The notes below the pieces were generated by a model. That model did no database searches, had not been told where the DNA came from, and was given only the letters and a program-made list of their open reading frames with translations. The translations under genes were made by a program, and so were the position numbers. Below, one piece after another: positions 56,479-64,000 of a stretch of DNA of 64,000 nt (position 1 is its first letter; every line of letters begins with the position of its first letter). This DNA comes from Cyclobacterium sp. (lineage in GTDB: Bacteria; Bacteroidota; Bacteroidia; Cytophagales; Cyclobacteriaceae), in NCBI RefSeq assembly GCF_014762705.1, contig NZ_JABURL010000056.1:1-64000 (forward strand). Direction: 5' to 3'.

Positions 56479-59400
56479 ATGAAAACAGCTTTCAAAATTT
56501 CGGTGGTTCTAATGATCCTGGGGATCTTTCCCGGCCATTATAACCTGTTTGCGCAAGTCTCTGATCGGCTGAACATCAGCGGAACAGTGACTGCCGCAGA
56601 AGACGGTAGCACTATTCCGGGAGTAACCGTACTGGAGAAAGGTACCTCCAACGGCACTGTGACGGACATTGATGGGGAATTTCAGATCGACGTAAGCAGT
56701 ACCAATTCCGTTTTGATCTTCTCTTACGTAGGGTACATTACTGAGGAAGTTCCGGTTGGAAGCCAGAATATTGTGAATATTCGATTGCGGACTGATCAAA
56801 AACAACTGGATGAAGTAGTGGTAGTAGGCTATGGTACCCAACGAAGAAAGGATTTGAGTGGGTCCATTTCCCGAATCACATCAGAGGAGTTTTTACAGCC
56901 CTCCTCAGTTAGTTTTGACCAAATGTTGCAGGGAAAGGTTCCCGGAGTACAGATCAACCAAACAACAGGTGCTCCAGGTGGAAATGTGAATATTCTGGTA
57001 AGGGGCGTAAGTTCCATTACGGGAGGGAACCAACCACTATATGTAATTGACGGGTACCCGGTCGATGGTGGAGGCAATACGGATATGAGTGGTTATGGCG
57101 GATCCAGCTTTTCTTCGGAAAACATGGCGTCCAACACTTCCAACAGGATAAACCCTCTCACCTCCATCAATCCATCGGATATTGAGTCCATCGAAATATT
57201 AAAGGATGCTTCTGCTACGGCAATTTATGGTTCAAGGGGCTCCAATGGAGTGGTCATTATTACCACCAAAAGAGGATCTTATGAAAAGGCACAAATAAAC
57301 CTGGATATATCACATGGTTACCAGGAAGTGGCTAACAAATTGGATATGATGAATGCGCAGCAGTATGCAGAATTTGTAGCAGATGGCAGAGACAACGCCT
57401 GGGTATTTGCAGGAGGAAACATTGATGACCCCAATGAGGTCAGAAGTGTGGCAACACGGGTAAGGCCGGAGTTCAGAAACCCCTCATCCATTACCACGGA
57501 TACCGACTGGCAGGATGTCATTTTCAGGACAGCTCCTGTCAGTAATATTCAGCTTTCTTCCAGAGGGGGGACAGACAATACCAACTTTTTTATATCGGCA
57601 GGCTATTTTTCTCAGGAAGGAATTGTAGTTAATTCTGATTACAACCGATTTAACATGAGGGTGAATTTTGATGCGCAGATCACCGATAATATCCGCGTGG
57701 GAACCTCTACATACGGTTCTTATGGGTATGGGCGTTTTGCCAATACGGAATCTCATTACGGACAGGGAGGGCTTCTTTCAAATGCACTGGCCGCATCACC
57801 AACAATTCCTGTTTATGATGATGAAGGGAATTATTATTTTGACCAGGCGGATGTAACAGATGGCCTGGGCTTTCTTGCCAACGTACTGGCTGTAAGTGAA
57901 GGAACCCAGGATAGACGAAAAGTGATGGATGTTTTTACCAACAATTATCTCGAGGTGGATATATCCGAAAACCTGATGTTCAGAACCTCGGCCGGAGTAA
58001 ATTTCAGTTCAAACAGTACCCGCCTGTGGCGCTCAAACGCGGTGCCTTTATATACTTCCCTGAACTACCCTGCAACTGCTGGCGCTACCAAAATCGAGAA
58101 TTTGAACTGGCTGAATGAAAATACCTTTACTTATAACCGGATTATAGAAAACCGGCATTCGCTGAATGCAGTAGTCGGGTTTACAGCCCAGAAAAACAGC
58201 AGCGACCGGCTTTCTGCAGGTGCTTCTGATTTTCCAACCAACTATGTGACCTACCTTTCCGGCGGTATTGTAAATGCAGGTACCCAAACTCTGAATGAAT
58301 GGTCGTTGCTGTCTCTAATGGCAAGGGTCAATTATTCCCACGATGACAAGTATTTGTTTACGGCTACGGTAAGAAGAGATGGTAGCTCCCGGTTTGGCAG
58401 TAATTACAAATGGGGGTCTTTCCCATCCTTCTCGGTAGGATACAATATTTCCGAAGAGGAATTTCTGAGCAATGCCGATTTCCTTAGCAATTTGAAGCTC
58501 AGGGCCAGTTATGGGATTTCGGGTAACAATCAGATCGGCAATTATACCCATATTGGTTTATTGAGTACTACCCGGTATATCAACAACAGCGGCTTGATTC
58601 CCGGGCTGGTACCAAGCAGCCTGGCCAATGACGACCTTACCTGGGAAATATCCAGACAAACCAACTTTGGATTGGATCTGGGATTATTTCAGGATAGGGT
58701 AAATCTGACAGCAGACGTTTACCGTGATCTCAAAACAGACTTGCTCCTGGCGGTGCAGTTGCCGGCGGCTTCCGGGTTTACCAGTTCTACCCAAAACATA
58801 GGGGATATTGAGAACAAAGGGCTTGAGTTGGGATTGAATACCATTAATGTCAACCAAACCAATTTTGGTTGGAACAGTAACTTTACATTTACAGCCAATA
58901 GAAACAAAGTATTAAAATTGGCAACTGACGGTGGAAGAATATCTACTTCCTCCTTTCAGGTCACTCAGGTAGGATATCCTGTGTCCAGTTTTTTCCTGAT
59001 CAACAAGCTAGGCGTATTCATGACAAGTGAGGAGGTGGATGGTGCGGCGTTGTTTCATCCGAGAACCCAAGCTGGCGATCTTAGGTTTGAAGATGTGGAC
59101 GGAAATGGTGTTATTAATCAAAACGACCGGAAAATAGTAGGAGATCCCTGGCCAGATTTTGTATGGGGAATGGACAATAATTTCAGATTGGGGGCATTCA
59201 GCTTCAATGTTTCACTTGTGGGGTCACAAGGCGCTCAAACTTATTTGATGTCTGGTGGCTCCTTGATGGGGTCCAATAGTGTGCAAAATGGGTTGGCGAT
59301 TCAGGACAGGAGGTGGAGATCAGAGGAAAATCCCGGCGATGGGATCATTCCCAGGGCCATCCGAAGCAACTATGCCAATGGTTTTGGTACTTCTTCCCAA

Positions 59401-59658
59401 TTCCTATTCGATGCCTCATTTGTGAGGTTAAGAAACGTCATGTTGGGATATGAAATGCCGCAGGATCTGGTAAGTAGGTTCAAGCTAACCAGATTAAATG
59501 TGTATGCCAACATTGCCAATCTTTACACCTGGACCGACTATCCGGGATACGACCCGGAATCTACCACTACGGGAAATAATGTGGTCAATGCTGGATTGGA
59601 CTATTTGAACTACCCGCTGCCACGGACCTATACACTTGGTCTTAAAATAACCCTATAA
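56479..59658 (+). CDS. susC: SusC/RagA TonB-dependent outer membrane transporter
   Basis: A 1059-residue outer-membrane protein (signal to about residue 26). It has a carboxypeptidase-like domain (SGTVTAAEDGSTIPGVTVLEKGTSNGTVTDIDGEF, about 33-110), the TonB-box region LDEVVVVGYG, a plug domain (VPGVQINQTTGAPGG, PLYVIDGYPVDGG, VESIEILKDASATAIYG-type segment) and a C-terminal beta barrel ending in an aromatic-rich strand (TYTLGLKITL). It imports oligosaccharides with the SusD protein encoded 16 bp downstream. Confidence 0.95.
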   Translation: MKTAFKISVVLMILGIFPGHYNLFAQVSDRLNISGTVTAAEDGSTIPGVTVLEKGTSNGTVTDIDGEFQIDVSSTNSVLIFSYVGYITEEVPVGSQNIVNIRLRTDQKQLDEVVVVGYGTQRRKDLSGSISRITSEEFLQPSSVSFDQMLQGKVPGVQINQTTGAPGGNVNILVRGVSSITGGNQPLYVIDGYPVDGGGNTDMSGYGGSSFSSENMASNTSNRINPLTSINPSDIESIEILKDASATAIYGSRGSNGVVIITTKRGSYEKAQINLDISHGYQEVANKLDMMNAQQYAEFVADGRDNAWVFAGGNIDDPNEVRSVATRVRPEFRNPSSITTDTDWQDVIFRTAPVSNIQLSSRGGTDNTNFFISAGYFSQEGIVVNSDYNRFNMRVNFDAQITDNIRVGTSTYGSYGYGRFANTESHYGQGGLLSNALAASPTIPVYDDEGNYYFDQADVTDGLGFLANVLAVSEGTQDRRKVMDVFTNNYLEVDISENLMFRTSAGVNFSSNSTRLWRSNAVPLYTSLNYPATAGATKIENLNWLNENTFTYNRIIENRHSLNAVVGFTAQKNSSDRLSAGASDFPTNYVTYLSGGIVNAGTQTLNEWSLLSLMARVNYSHDDKYLFTATVRRDGSSRFGSNYKWGSFPSFSVGYNISEEEFLSNADFLSNLKLRASYGISGNNQIGNYTHIGLLSTTRYINNSGLIPGLVPSSLANDDLTWEISRQTNFGLDLGLFQDRVNLTADVYRDLKTDLLLAVQLPAASGFTSSTQNIGDIENKGLELGLNTINVNQTNFGWNSNFTFTANRNKVLKLATDGGRISTSSFQVTQVGYPVSSFFLINKLGVFMTSEEVDGAALFHPRTQAGDLRFEDVDGNGVINQNDRKIVGDPWPDFVWGMDNNFRLGAFSFNVSLVGSQGAQTYLMSGGSLMGSNSVQNGLAIQDRRWRSEENPGDGIIPRAIRSNYANGFGTSSQFLFDASFVRLRNVMLGYEMPQDLVSRFKLTRLNVYANIANLYTWTDYPGYDPESTTTGNNVVNAGLDYLNYPLPRTYTLGLKITL

Positions 59659-59674
59659 CCTTAAAAAGAACGTC

Positions 59675-61108
59675 ATGAAAAGATATTGCTTATATATAGT
59701 TTGCTGCATATTAATGTCAGCTTGTTCTGATTTTCTGGAATTGGAGCCTGAGCATCAGATCAGTGAAGGCTCGTTTTATCAAAATGTCAACGATTTCGAA
59801 ACTGCTTTAATTGGGAGTTATTCTGGGTTACAAAACCTTCACAGCACCGCTTTGGTATATTTGGGTGAACTCACTACAGATAATGCTGAAATTCAATGGA
59901 CATCGCCCACTGTTTCGGAAGTGGAATTGGACGAAGTAAATTTCACGCCTGCCAACGGCTTTCTGAATACCGTTTGGTCAGTGTGTTTTACTACCGTGTC
60001 CAGATCTAATAATATCCTCACCCGGTTGGACGATGTGGAAATGAGTGCATCGGCAAAGGATCAGATCCGGGGAGAAGCACTGTTTTTAAGGGCATACGGC
60101 TACTTTCACCTGGTAAGGACCTTTGGGCAGGTTCCCGTAGTGGATGTTGCTTTCAGGAGTCCTGCAGCGATCAATTCGTATGATATGTCTCGAAAACCTG
60201 TTGAGGAAGTTTATGCGCTTATAGAACAGGATCTTTCCCAGGCAGCCACTCTTTTAGAAGGAGCAAGTGCACAGGGAAAATCCCGGGCTTCAACAGGTGC
60301 GGCAAAAACCTTGCTAGGGAAGGTCTACCTGACTACTCAGGAATATGACTTAGCCGCCAGCATTCTGAAGGAAGTGATTGATAGCAATGCCTACACCCTC
60401 AACGAGGATTACAAAACCTTATTTAGTCCGGGAAATGATGATTTGGATGAATCTATATTTGAAATTAAATTCATGTCTGGTAACCTGGGTGTTGGCAACG
60501 GTTTCTCTAGTATTTTTACTCCTGCTCGTTTTGATATGGATATTTTCCCCAATCAAATGCAAGGCTCCGGACGGGTACTGCCTACGCCCGATATGGCTGA
60601 TGCCTATGAAAGTGGCGATCTGAGGAGAGCTGCTTCCATAGGTGACTCTGTACTGCTGGTCACCGGGGAATACGAAGATGAGCTGTATGGACTTAAATTT
60701 GTCGATTTTACGACCGGAGTACAGGGAGACGGAGGTGTAAATTTTACTGCGCTTAGGTATGCAGACGTATTATTGATGTACGCAGAGGCGCTTAACCAAA
60801 CAGTAAATACCGGCGAATCATTGGAATACCTGAATCAGGTGCGGAATCGTGCCGGTTTGGAAGATTTATCAGGGCTGTCCTCAGATGAGCTGTCATTAGC
60901 ATTGGAACAGGAAAGACGGGTAGAATTTTTCCTTGAAGGACACCGTTGGTTCGATCTGGTAAGAACAGGCCGGCTTTTACCGGTTATGAACGGGTATTTT
61001 CAGCAAAATAACATGAATTTTACAGTGGAGGAACATAATTTGGTGATGCCGATACCTCTGAGGGAAATCGACATCAATCCTGACCTTGGACAAAACACCG
61101 GGTACTGA
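59675..61108 (+). CDS. susD: SusD/RagB surface glycan-binding lipoprotein
   Basis: A 477-residue lipoprotein (signal ending LMSAC, Cys17) with the SusD fold: N-terminal DFLELEPEHQISEGSFYQN, TPR helices including RGEALFLRAYGYFHLVRTFGQVPVV, and the C-terminal LNQVRNRAGL, LALEQERRVEFFLEGHRWFDLVRTGR motif. It forms the lid of the SusC transporter and captures glycans at the cell surface. The stop overlaps the start of the next gene by one base. Confidence 0.95.
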   Translation: MKRYCLYIVCCILMSACSDFLELEPEHQISEGSFYQNVNDFETALIGSYSGLQNLHSTALVYLGELTTDNAEIQWTSPTVSEVELDEVNFTPANGFLNTVWSVCFTTVSRSNNILTRLDDVEMSASAKDQIRGEALFLRAYGYFHLVRTFGQVPVVDVAFRSPAAINSYDMSRKPVEEVYALIEQDLSQAATLLEGASAQGKSRASTGAAKTLLGKVYLTTQEYDLAASILKEVIDSNAYTLNEDYKTLFSPGNDDLDESIFEIKFMSGNLGVGNGFSSIFTPARFDMDIFPNQMQGSGRVLPTPDMADAYESGDLRRAASIGDSVLLVTGEYEDELYGLKFVDFTTGVQGDGGVNFTALRYADVLLMYAEALNQTVNTGESLEYLNQVRNRAGLEDLSGLSSDELSLALEQERRVEFFLEGHRWFDLVRTGRLLPVMNGYFQQNNMNFTVEEHNLVMPIPLREIDINPDLGQNTGY

Positions 61109-63624
61109 TGACTACATTCAAGAGGTACGGGTTATTATTCGTATGCCTGCTCACTGCATGGCATATGAACGCTCAGGACAATCTTAAGGGAAAGCCGTTC
61201 AACAACATTACGTTGGAGGCTTCCCTTAAGCCTTTTAAATTGAATGAAAAAGCCTATATTCAGGTTGTTGCAACCGAAATGTTTACTCAATGGCAATCCT
61301 TACTCCGGCATGCCGATACCGTTTCCGTCATGTTATGGACCGGCGACGGGTCGGAAATACTGGATTATAAGGGCAATAAGGTTCAACCTTTGGAATGGGC
61401 GATGTATATGGGAAATCCCAATACAGAACATGAGGTAGGATCTGGGCCAGAATACCTCTCCCTTCATGAAAGAGCACTTTTGTATCGGGAAAATCCTCCG
61501 GAATTCAACTATGGGGACCTGGCTTTTATCGTTAAATCCCTCAAAGAAGCAGGTAGAAGGATTACGGGTAAACCGATTCTGGTGGGGGCCACTTTTGATC
61601 CGGGTCCGGAATTCGCCAAATCCCCTTTTAAATATGAAAAACACCCTGAAATATTGGGTGGCAATGCCATGGGGCACAAAACTTTTGTGAGCAGTTATGC
61701 TGTATTGGAAGGTGATTCCGAAGCCTACGCCGGCTTTCCTGATGGTATTCCTGACGAGACACCGTTTGGTACTTTCTTTGGCCGGCAGAGTCAACATTTT
61801 CTTACAGATTTAGGCTTTGATTATATCTGGTTCAGCAACGGGTTCGGATTTGGAGCAGAAGGATGGTCTGCCACAGGGGCAATTTTTTCAGGGAAAGATT
61901 TTCAGGAAGAAAAGCTCAACCCTGCCGCTGAAAAAGTATTGGAATTCTGGAAGCTTTTTCGTCAGGAATGTCCGGATTTTCCCATTCAAACCCGTGGAAC
62001 AAATCTTTCGGTAGGTGCGGACCTTGCCAGGGATGCGGTAGATCTTAAGGGAATTTATGATGGAGGTTTTAATATGCTACCCCCGCCTAATTCTCCGTGG
62101 GCAGCGTTGGATGGAGATTTTGGCTTAGAGTTGGCAGGATACATGTCCAGAATGGCTGAATTACCTGATTCCAGGTTTCCCTTTAGGTACTACACCCATG
62201 ACCCCTGGTGGATCAATAGCCCTTGGCTCGACAGGTATGGACGGGAACCGCATGACATTTACCTGCCGATGTCAGTAGGAAGAATTGATGAAAATGGCGA
62301 AATGGGGGTCCCCACCCATCTGAATTTCCTGAGCATTGATGATACCTATGGGAATATGCCTACACAGGTACCCGATGAAGTGATTCCCCATATTTTAAAA
62401 GCCAGATATGACCTGCCCACATCTCCCGGTCCTTTGGTTTGGGTGTACCCATTTGACGAATACCATGATTGGGCAAAAAATCAGGATGGAAGGTTACCGG
62501 AGGTATATTACGGAGATTGGTTTATCCGGCAGGCGATCAATTCCGGTCTGCCGTTAAATACCGTCATTTCCACGGATTCTTTTCAGGAAGCAATTGTAAA
62601 AAAACCCGGGCTGTTTGCGGAATCCATACTGATTACCATCGCCCCGGAAGAAAATGCGTCCCTCGAGCAAGCCTTAATGGAGTTTGTGAAAAAAGGAGGC
62701 AATCTTATTGTATTTGGACCAATGGATCATTCCAGCAGGGAATTTATGGATTTTATTAATCTTACAAACGTAGATCCATTAGAGGGTGAAATGCGGTTGG
62801 TTTCAAACGTAAATAAAGGTCTTATGGAGGAAAATGCGCCTGATTTGATTAACCATAGATCTTTGTTTTCCGGCGGAGGTTTTCGTTCGAAAATGAATGA
62901 TCCTGATGATGAATATTCAAGAAAACTGCTTCATGTGGAGCAATCGGGCCAGTTAAGAGACATGGCCTGGGTTCGGACCCATCCAGACTGGGAAGGAGGC
63001 AAGGTCTTGTATTTTAGAGGGACCAACTCCAGTGATTTTACGGGAGGCAGGCTATTGACCCCGGATGATCCGGAAGAATATGTAATTGTTCCTGAATTGC
63101 TTCGAAAGATGCTATCGGCATTTGGAATGAACATCAAGGTTGAGAGACAGGGTATTTCGATTAAAGATCCTGTGCTGACTATCAACCGATCGGACAATGC
63201 TTTTATTTTCTCGGGGTATAACCCGAATTCTACCGTTAAACAGTATTTTAGATTTGAGCAGGGGGCACCTTTGCTGTTGGGGCTGGAAACGATACTTGAG
63301 GACGGCCATTCCACATATACCATGCCTACCGCATGGCACAGGGAGTGCCGGGCTTTTGTGGAGCAGGAGTCTGGTATGCTATCCTTTAAGGAGCTACATT
63401 CAGGTCAAAAGGGAATTGAAAAGCGGTACCAGGTGAGCGGATTAAAGAATGGCACCCTAAGGTTTTATCCACAGGACGCTGCTACGAAGGAAGATTTGCA
63501 GGTATTTCTTAATGCCGGCTACCCCTGGAAAAATGGACGGATTCCATTCAAGGAAATAAATGACGAAAGGGGATCTTATGTTGAAGTAAGTAATGTTACC
63601 GGAACAGTGGTGTTTGCCTGGTAA
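61108..63624 (+). CDS. large secreted glycosidase-like protein, unassigned family
   Basis: An 838-residue exported protein (signal to about residue 22). The first half looks like a TIM barrel (NITLEASLKPFK, DTVSVMLWTGDGSEIL, ILVGATFDPGPEFA, FDYIWFSNGFGFG, YTHDPWWINSPWLDRYG). From about residue 490 there is a Rossmann-like, GATase/trimerization-type domain (ESILITIAPEENASLEQALMEFVKKGGNLIVFGP), then a beta-rich tail. The layout recalls GH42-type enzymes, but I cannot assign a family. It is translationally coupled to susD (ATGA-type overlap), so it most likely acts on the imported glycan. Confidence 0.7.
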   Translation: MTTFKRYGLLFVCLLTAWHMNAQDNLKGKPFNNITLEASLKPFKLNEKAYIQVVATEMFTQWQSLLRHADTVSVMLWTGDGSEILDYKGNKVQPLEWAMYMGNPNTEHEVGSGPEYLSLHERALLYRENPPEFNYGDLAFIVKSLKEAGRRITGKPILVGATFDPGPEFAKSPFKYEKHPEILGGNAMGHKTFVSSYAVLEGDSEAYAGFPDGIPDETPFGTFFGRQSQHFLTDLGFDYIWFSNGFGFGAEGWSATGAIFSGKDFQEEKLNPAAEKVLEFWKLFRQECPDFPIQTRGTNLSVGADLARDAVDLKGIYDGGFNMLPPPNSPWAALDGDFGLELAGYMSRMAELPDSRFPFRYYTHDPWWINSPWLDRYGREPHDIYLPMSVGRIDENGEMGVPTHLNFLSIDDTYGNMPTQVPDEVIPHILKARYDLPTSPGPLVWVYPFDEYHDWAKNQDGRLPEVYYGDWFIRQAINSGLPLNTVISTDSFQEAIVKKPGLFAESILITIAPEENASLEQALMEFVKKGGNLIVFGPMDHSSREFMDFINLTNVDPLEGEMRLVSNVNKGLMEENAPDLINHRSLFSGGGFRSKMNDPDDEYSRKLLHVEQSGQLRDMAWVRTHPDWEGGKVLYFRGTNSSDFTGGRLLTPDDPEEYVIVPELLRKMLSAFGMNIKVERQGISIKDPVLTINRSDNAFIFSGYNPNSTVKQYFRFEQGAPLLLGLETILEDGHSTYTMPTAWHRECRAFVEQESGMLSFKELHSGQKGIEKRYQVSGLKNGTLRFYPQDAATKEDLQVFLNAGYPWKNGRIPFKEINDERGSYVEVSNVTGTVVFAW

Positions 63625-63698
63625 TAAAATCTAAAAAGCGATGTCGCTCAAATCATAACTTAATACTGCTTGGACATTACCAATAAATCCTATTTTCT

Positions 63699-64000
63699 AT
63701 GCGTTTCGATAACTTATCCTACCTATTCTCAATCCTTATAACCGGGGTATTCTTACCTGGATGTTCCCAAAAAGGTGAAGAGAAAGCAAAGCCAAATATC
63801 CTGATCATACTGACCGATCAGCAAACCAATGATGCCATCAGTTATTTGGGCAATCCAAATTTACATACGCCTGCAATGGATCAGTTGGCAGCTGAAGGCA
63901 CTTATTTTACAGCGTCTTATTGTAGCAGTCCGGTGTGCGGGCCTGCAAGAAGCAGCCTGATTACAGGAATGATGCCTCATAAAACAGGTGTGGTCTGGAA
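63699..64000 (+). CDS. S1 sulfatase, N-terminal part (window-truncated)
   Basis: The first 100 codons of a sulfatase run off the window end. A lipoprotein signal ends FLPGC (Cys22), then KPNILIILTDQQTNDAISYLGN with the metal-binding Asp, and the formylglycine motif Cys80-Gly-Pro-Ala-Arg84 (VCGPARSSLITG), where Ala replaces the usual Ser or Thr at the fourth position. It lies 74 bp after the glycosidase-like gene and belongs to the same locus. Confidence 0.85.
   Translation, partial: MRFDNLSYLFSILITGVFLPGCSQKGEEKAKPNILIILTDQQTNDAISYLGNPNLHTPAMDQLAAEGTYFTASYCSSPVCGPARSSLITGMMPHKTGVVW

Overview
The window looks like a chromosomal stretch from a marine or saline member of the Bacteroidota, probably Cytophagales (Cyclobacteriaceae-like). 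The pointers are a SusC/SusD pair, many Bacteroidota-type lipoprotein signals, GG-leader peptides of the Bacteroidota type, several DUF4221-like lipoproteins, polysaccharide-degrading loci rich in sulfatases, and almost no Shine-Dalgarno sequences. The genus is inferred from overall gene content only. I see no rRNA, tRNA, CRISPR array or intact transposase.

Region 1 (about 0.2-17.5 kb, minus strand) is the most distinctive part: a RiPP (bacteriocin-like) locus. Transcription runs from high to low coordinates. The order is a direct-repeat promoter region, a C39-like/VKOR/thioredoxin fusion, a Cys-rich double-glycine precursor, a propeller-like lipoprotein, a C39-peptidase ABC exporter, an HlyD adaptor, a LanC-like protein, a glycosyltransferase, a sulfotransferase, a second LanC-like protein and a second glycosyltransferase. 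Upstream lie two further cassettes with the same promoter repeats, 5' leader and GG-leader, but with different Cys-rich cores and different lipoproteins. In both, the VKOR gene has collapsed to a 35-38 codon scar, and one keeps a 5' fragment of the exporter gene followed by a polysaccharide pyruvyl transferase. No lanthipeptide dehydratase is present. The gene set (exporter, thiol oxidase, glycosyltransferases) resembles a glycocin operon more than a lanthipeptide operon.

Region 2 (17.5-23.5 kb) is a repeat-rich, gene-poor stretch. It holds two Uma2-family nuclease genes, a decayed AAA/DUF4143-like fragment, a PH-domain membrane protein, an orphan fourth DUF4221-like lipoprotein, REP-like inverted repeats and a 133-bp tandem repeat.

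Region 3 (23.5-33.2 kb, plus strand) is a polysaccharide-degradation cluster: DUF6250 protein, S1 sulfatase of the iduronate-sulfatase type, heparinase II/III-fold lyase, Kelch lipoprotein, and a sulfatase/GH78 alpha-L-rhamnosidase fusion. This combination fits ulvan, a rhamnose/uronate sulfated green-algal polysaccharide.

Region 4 (33.4-48.8 kb) is mixed: a small secreted protein, a lipoprotein-type KatG, a three-gene set (FAD oxidoreductase, membrane-anchored protein, HTTM-like membrane protein), a PH-domain protein, a second sulfatase cluster (sulfatase, TIM-barrel isomerase/epimerase-like, DUF4838), an MFS-transporter remnant, an ArnT-like glycosyltransferase and a LolA-like pseudogene.

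Region 5 (48.9-64 kb) has a DUF5060/DUF4038 glycosidase-like protein and a Tat-exported nitrilase-family amidase. It ends in a regulated utilization operon: GntR/UTRA regulator, MFS permease, arabinose/fucose-isomerase-like enzyme, SusC, SusD, a large glycosidase-like protein and a sulfatase cut off by the window end. It would bind, import and catabolize a sulfated sugar polymer or oligomer.
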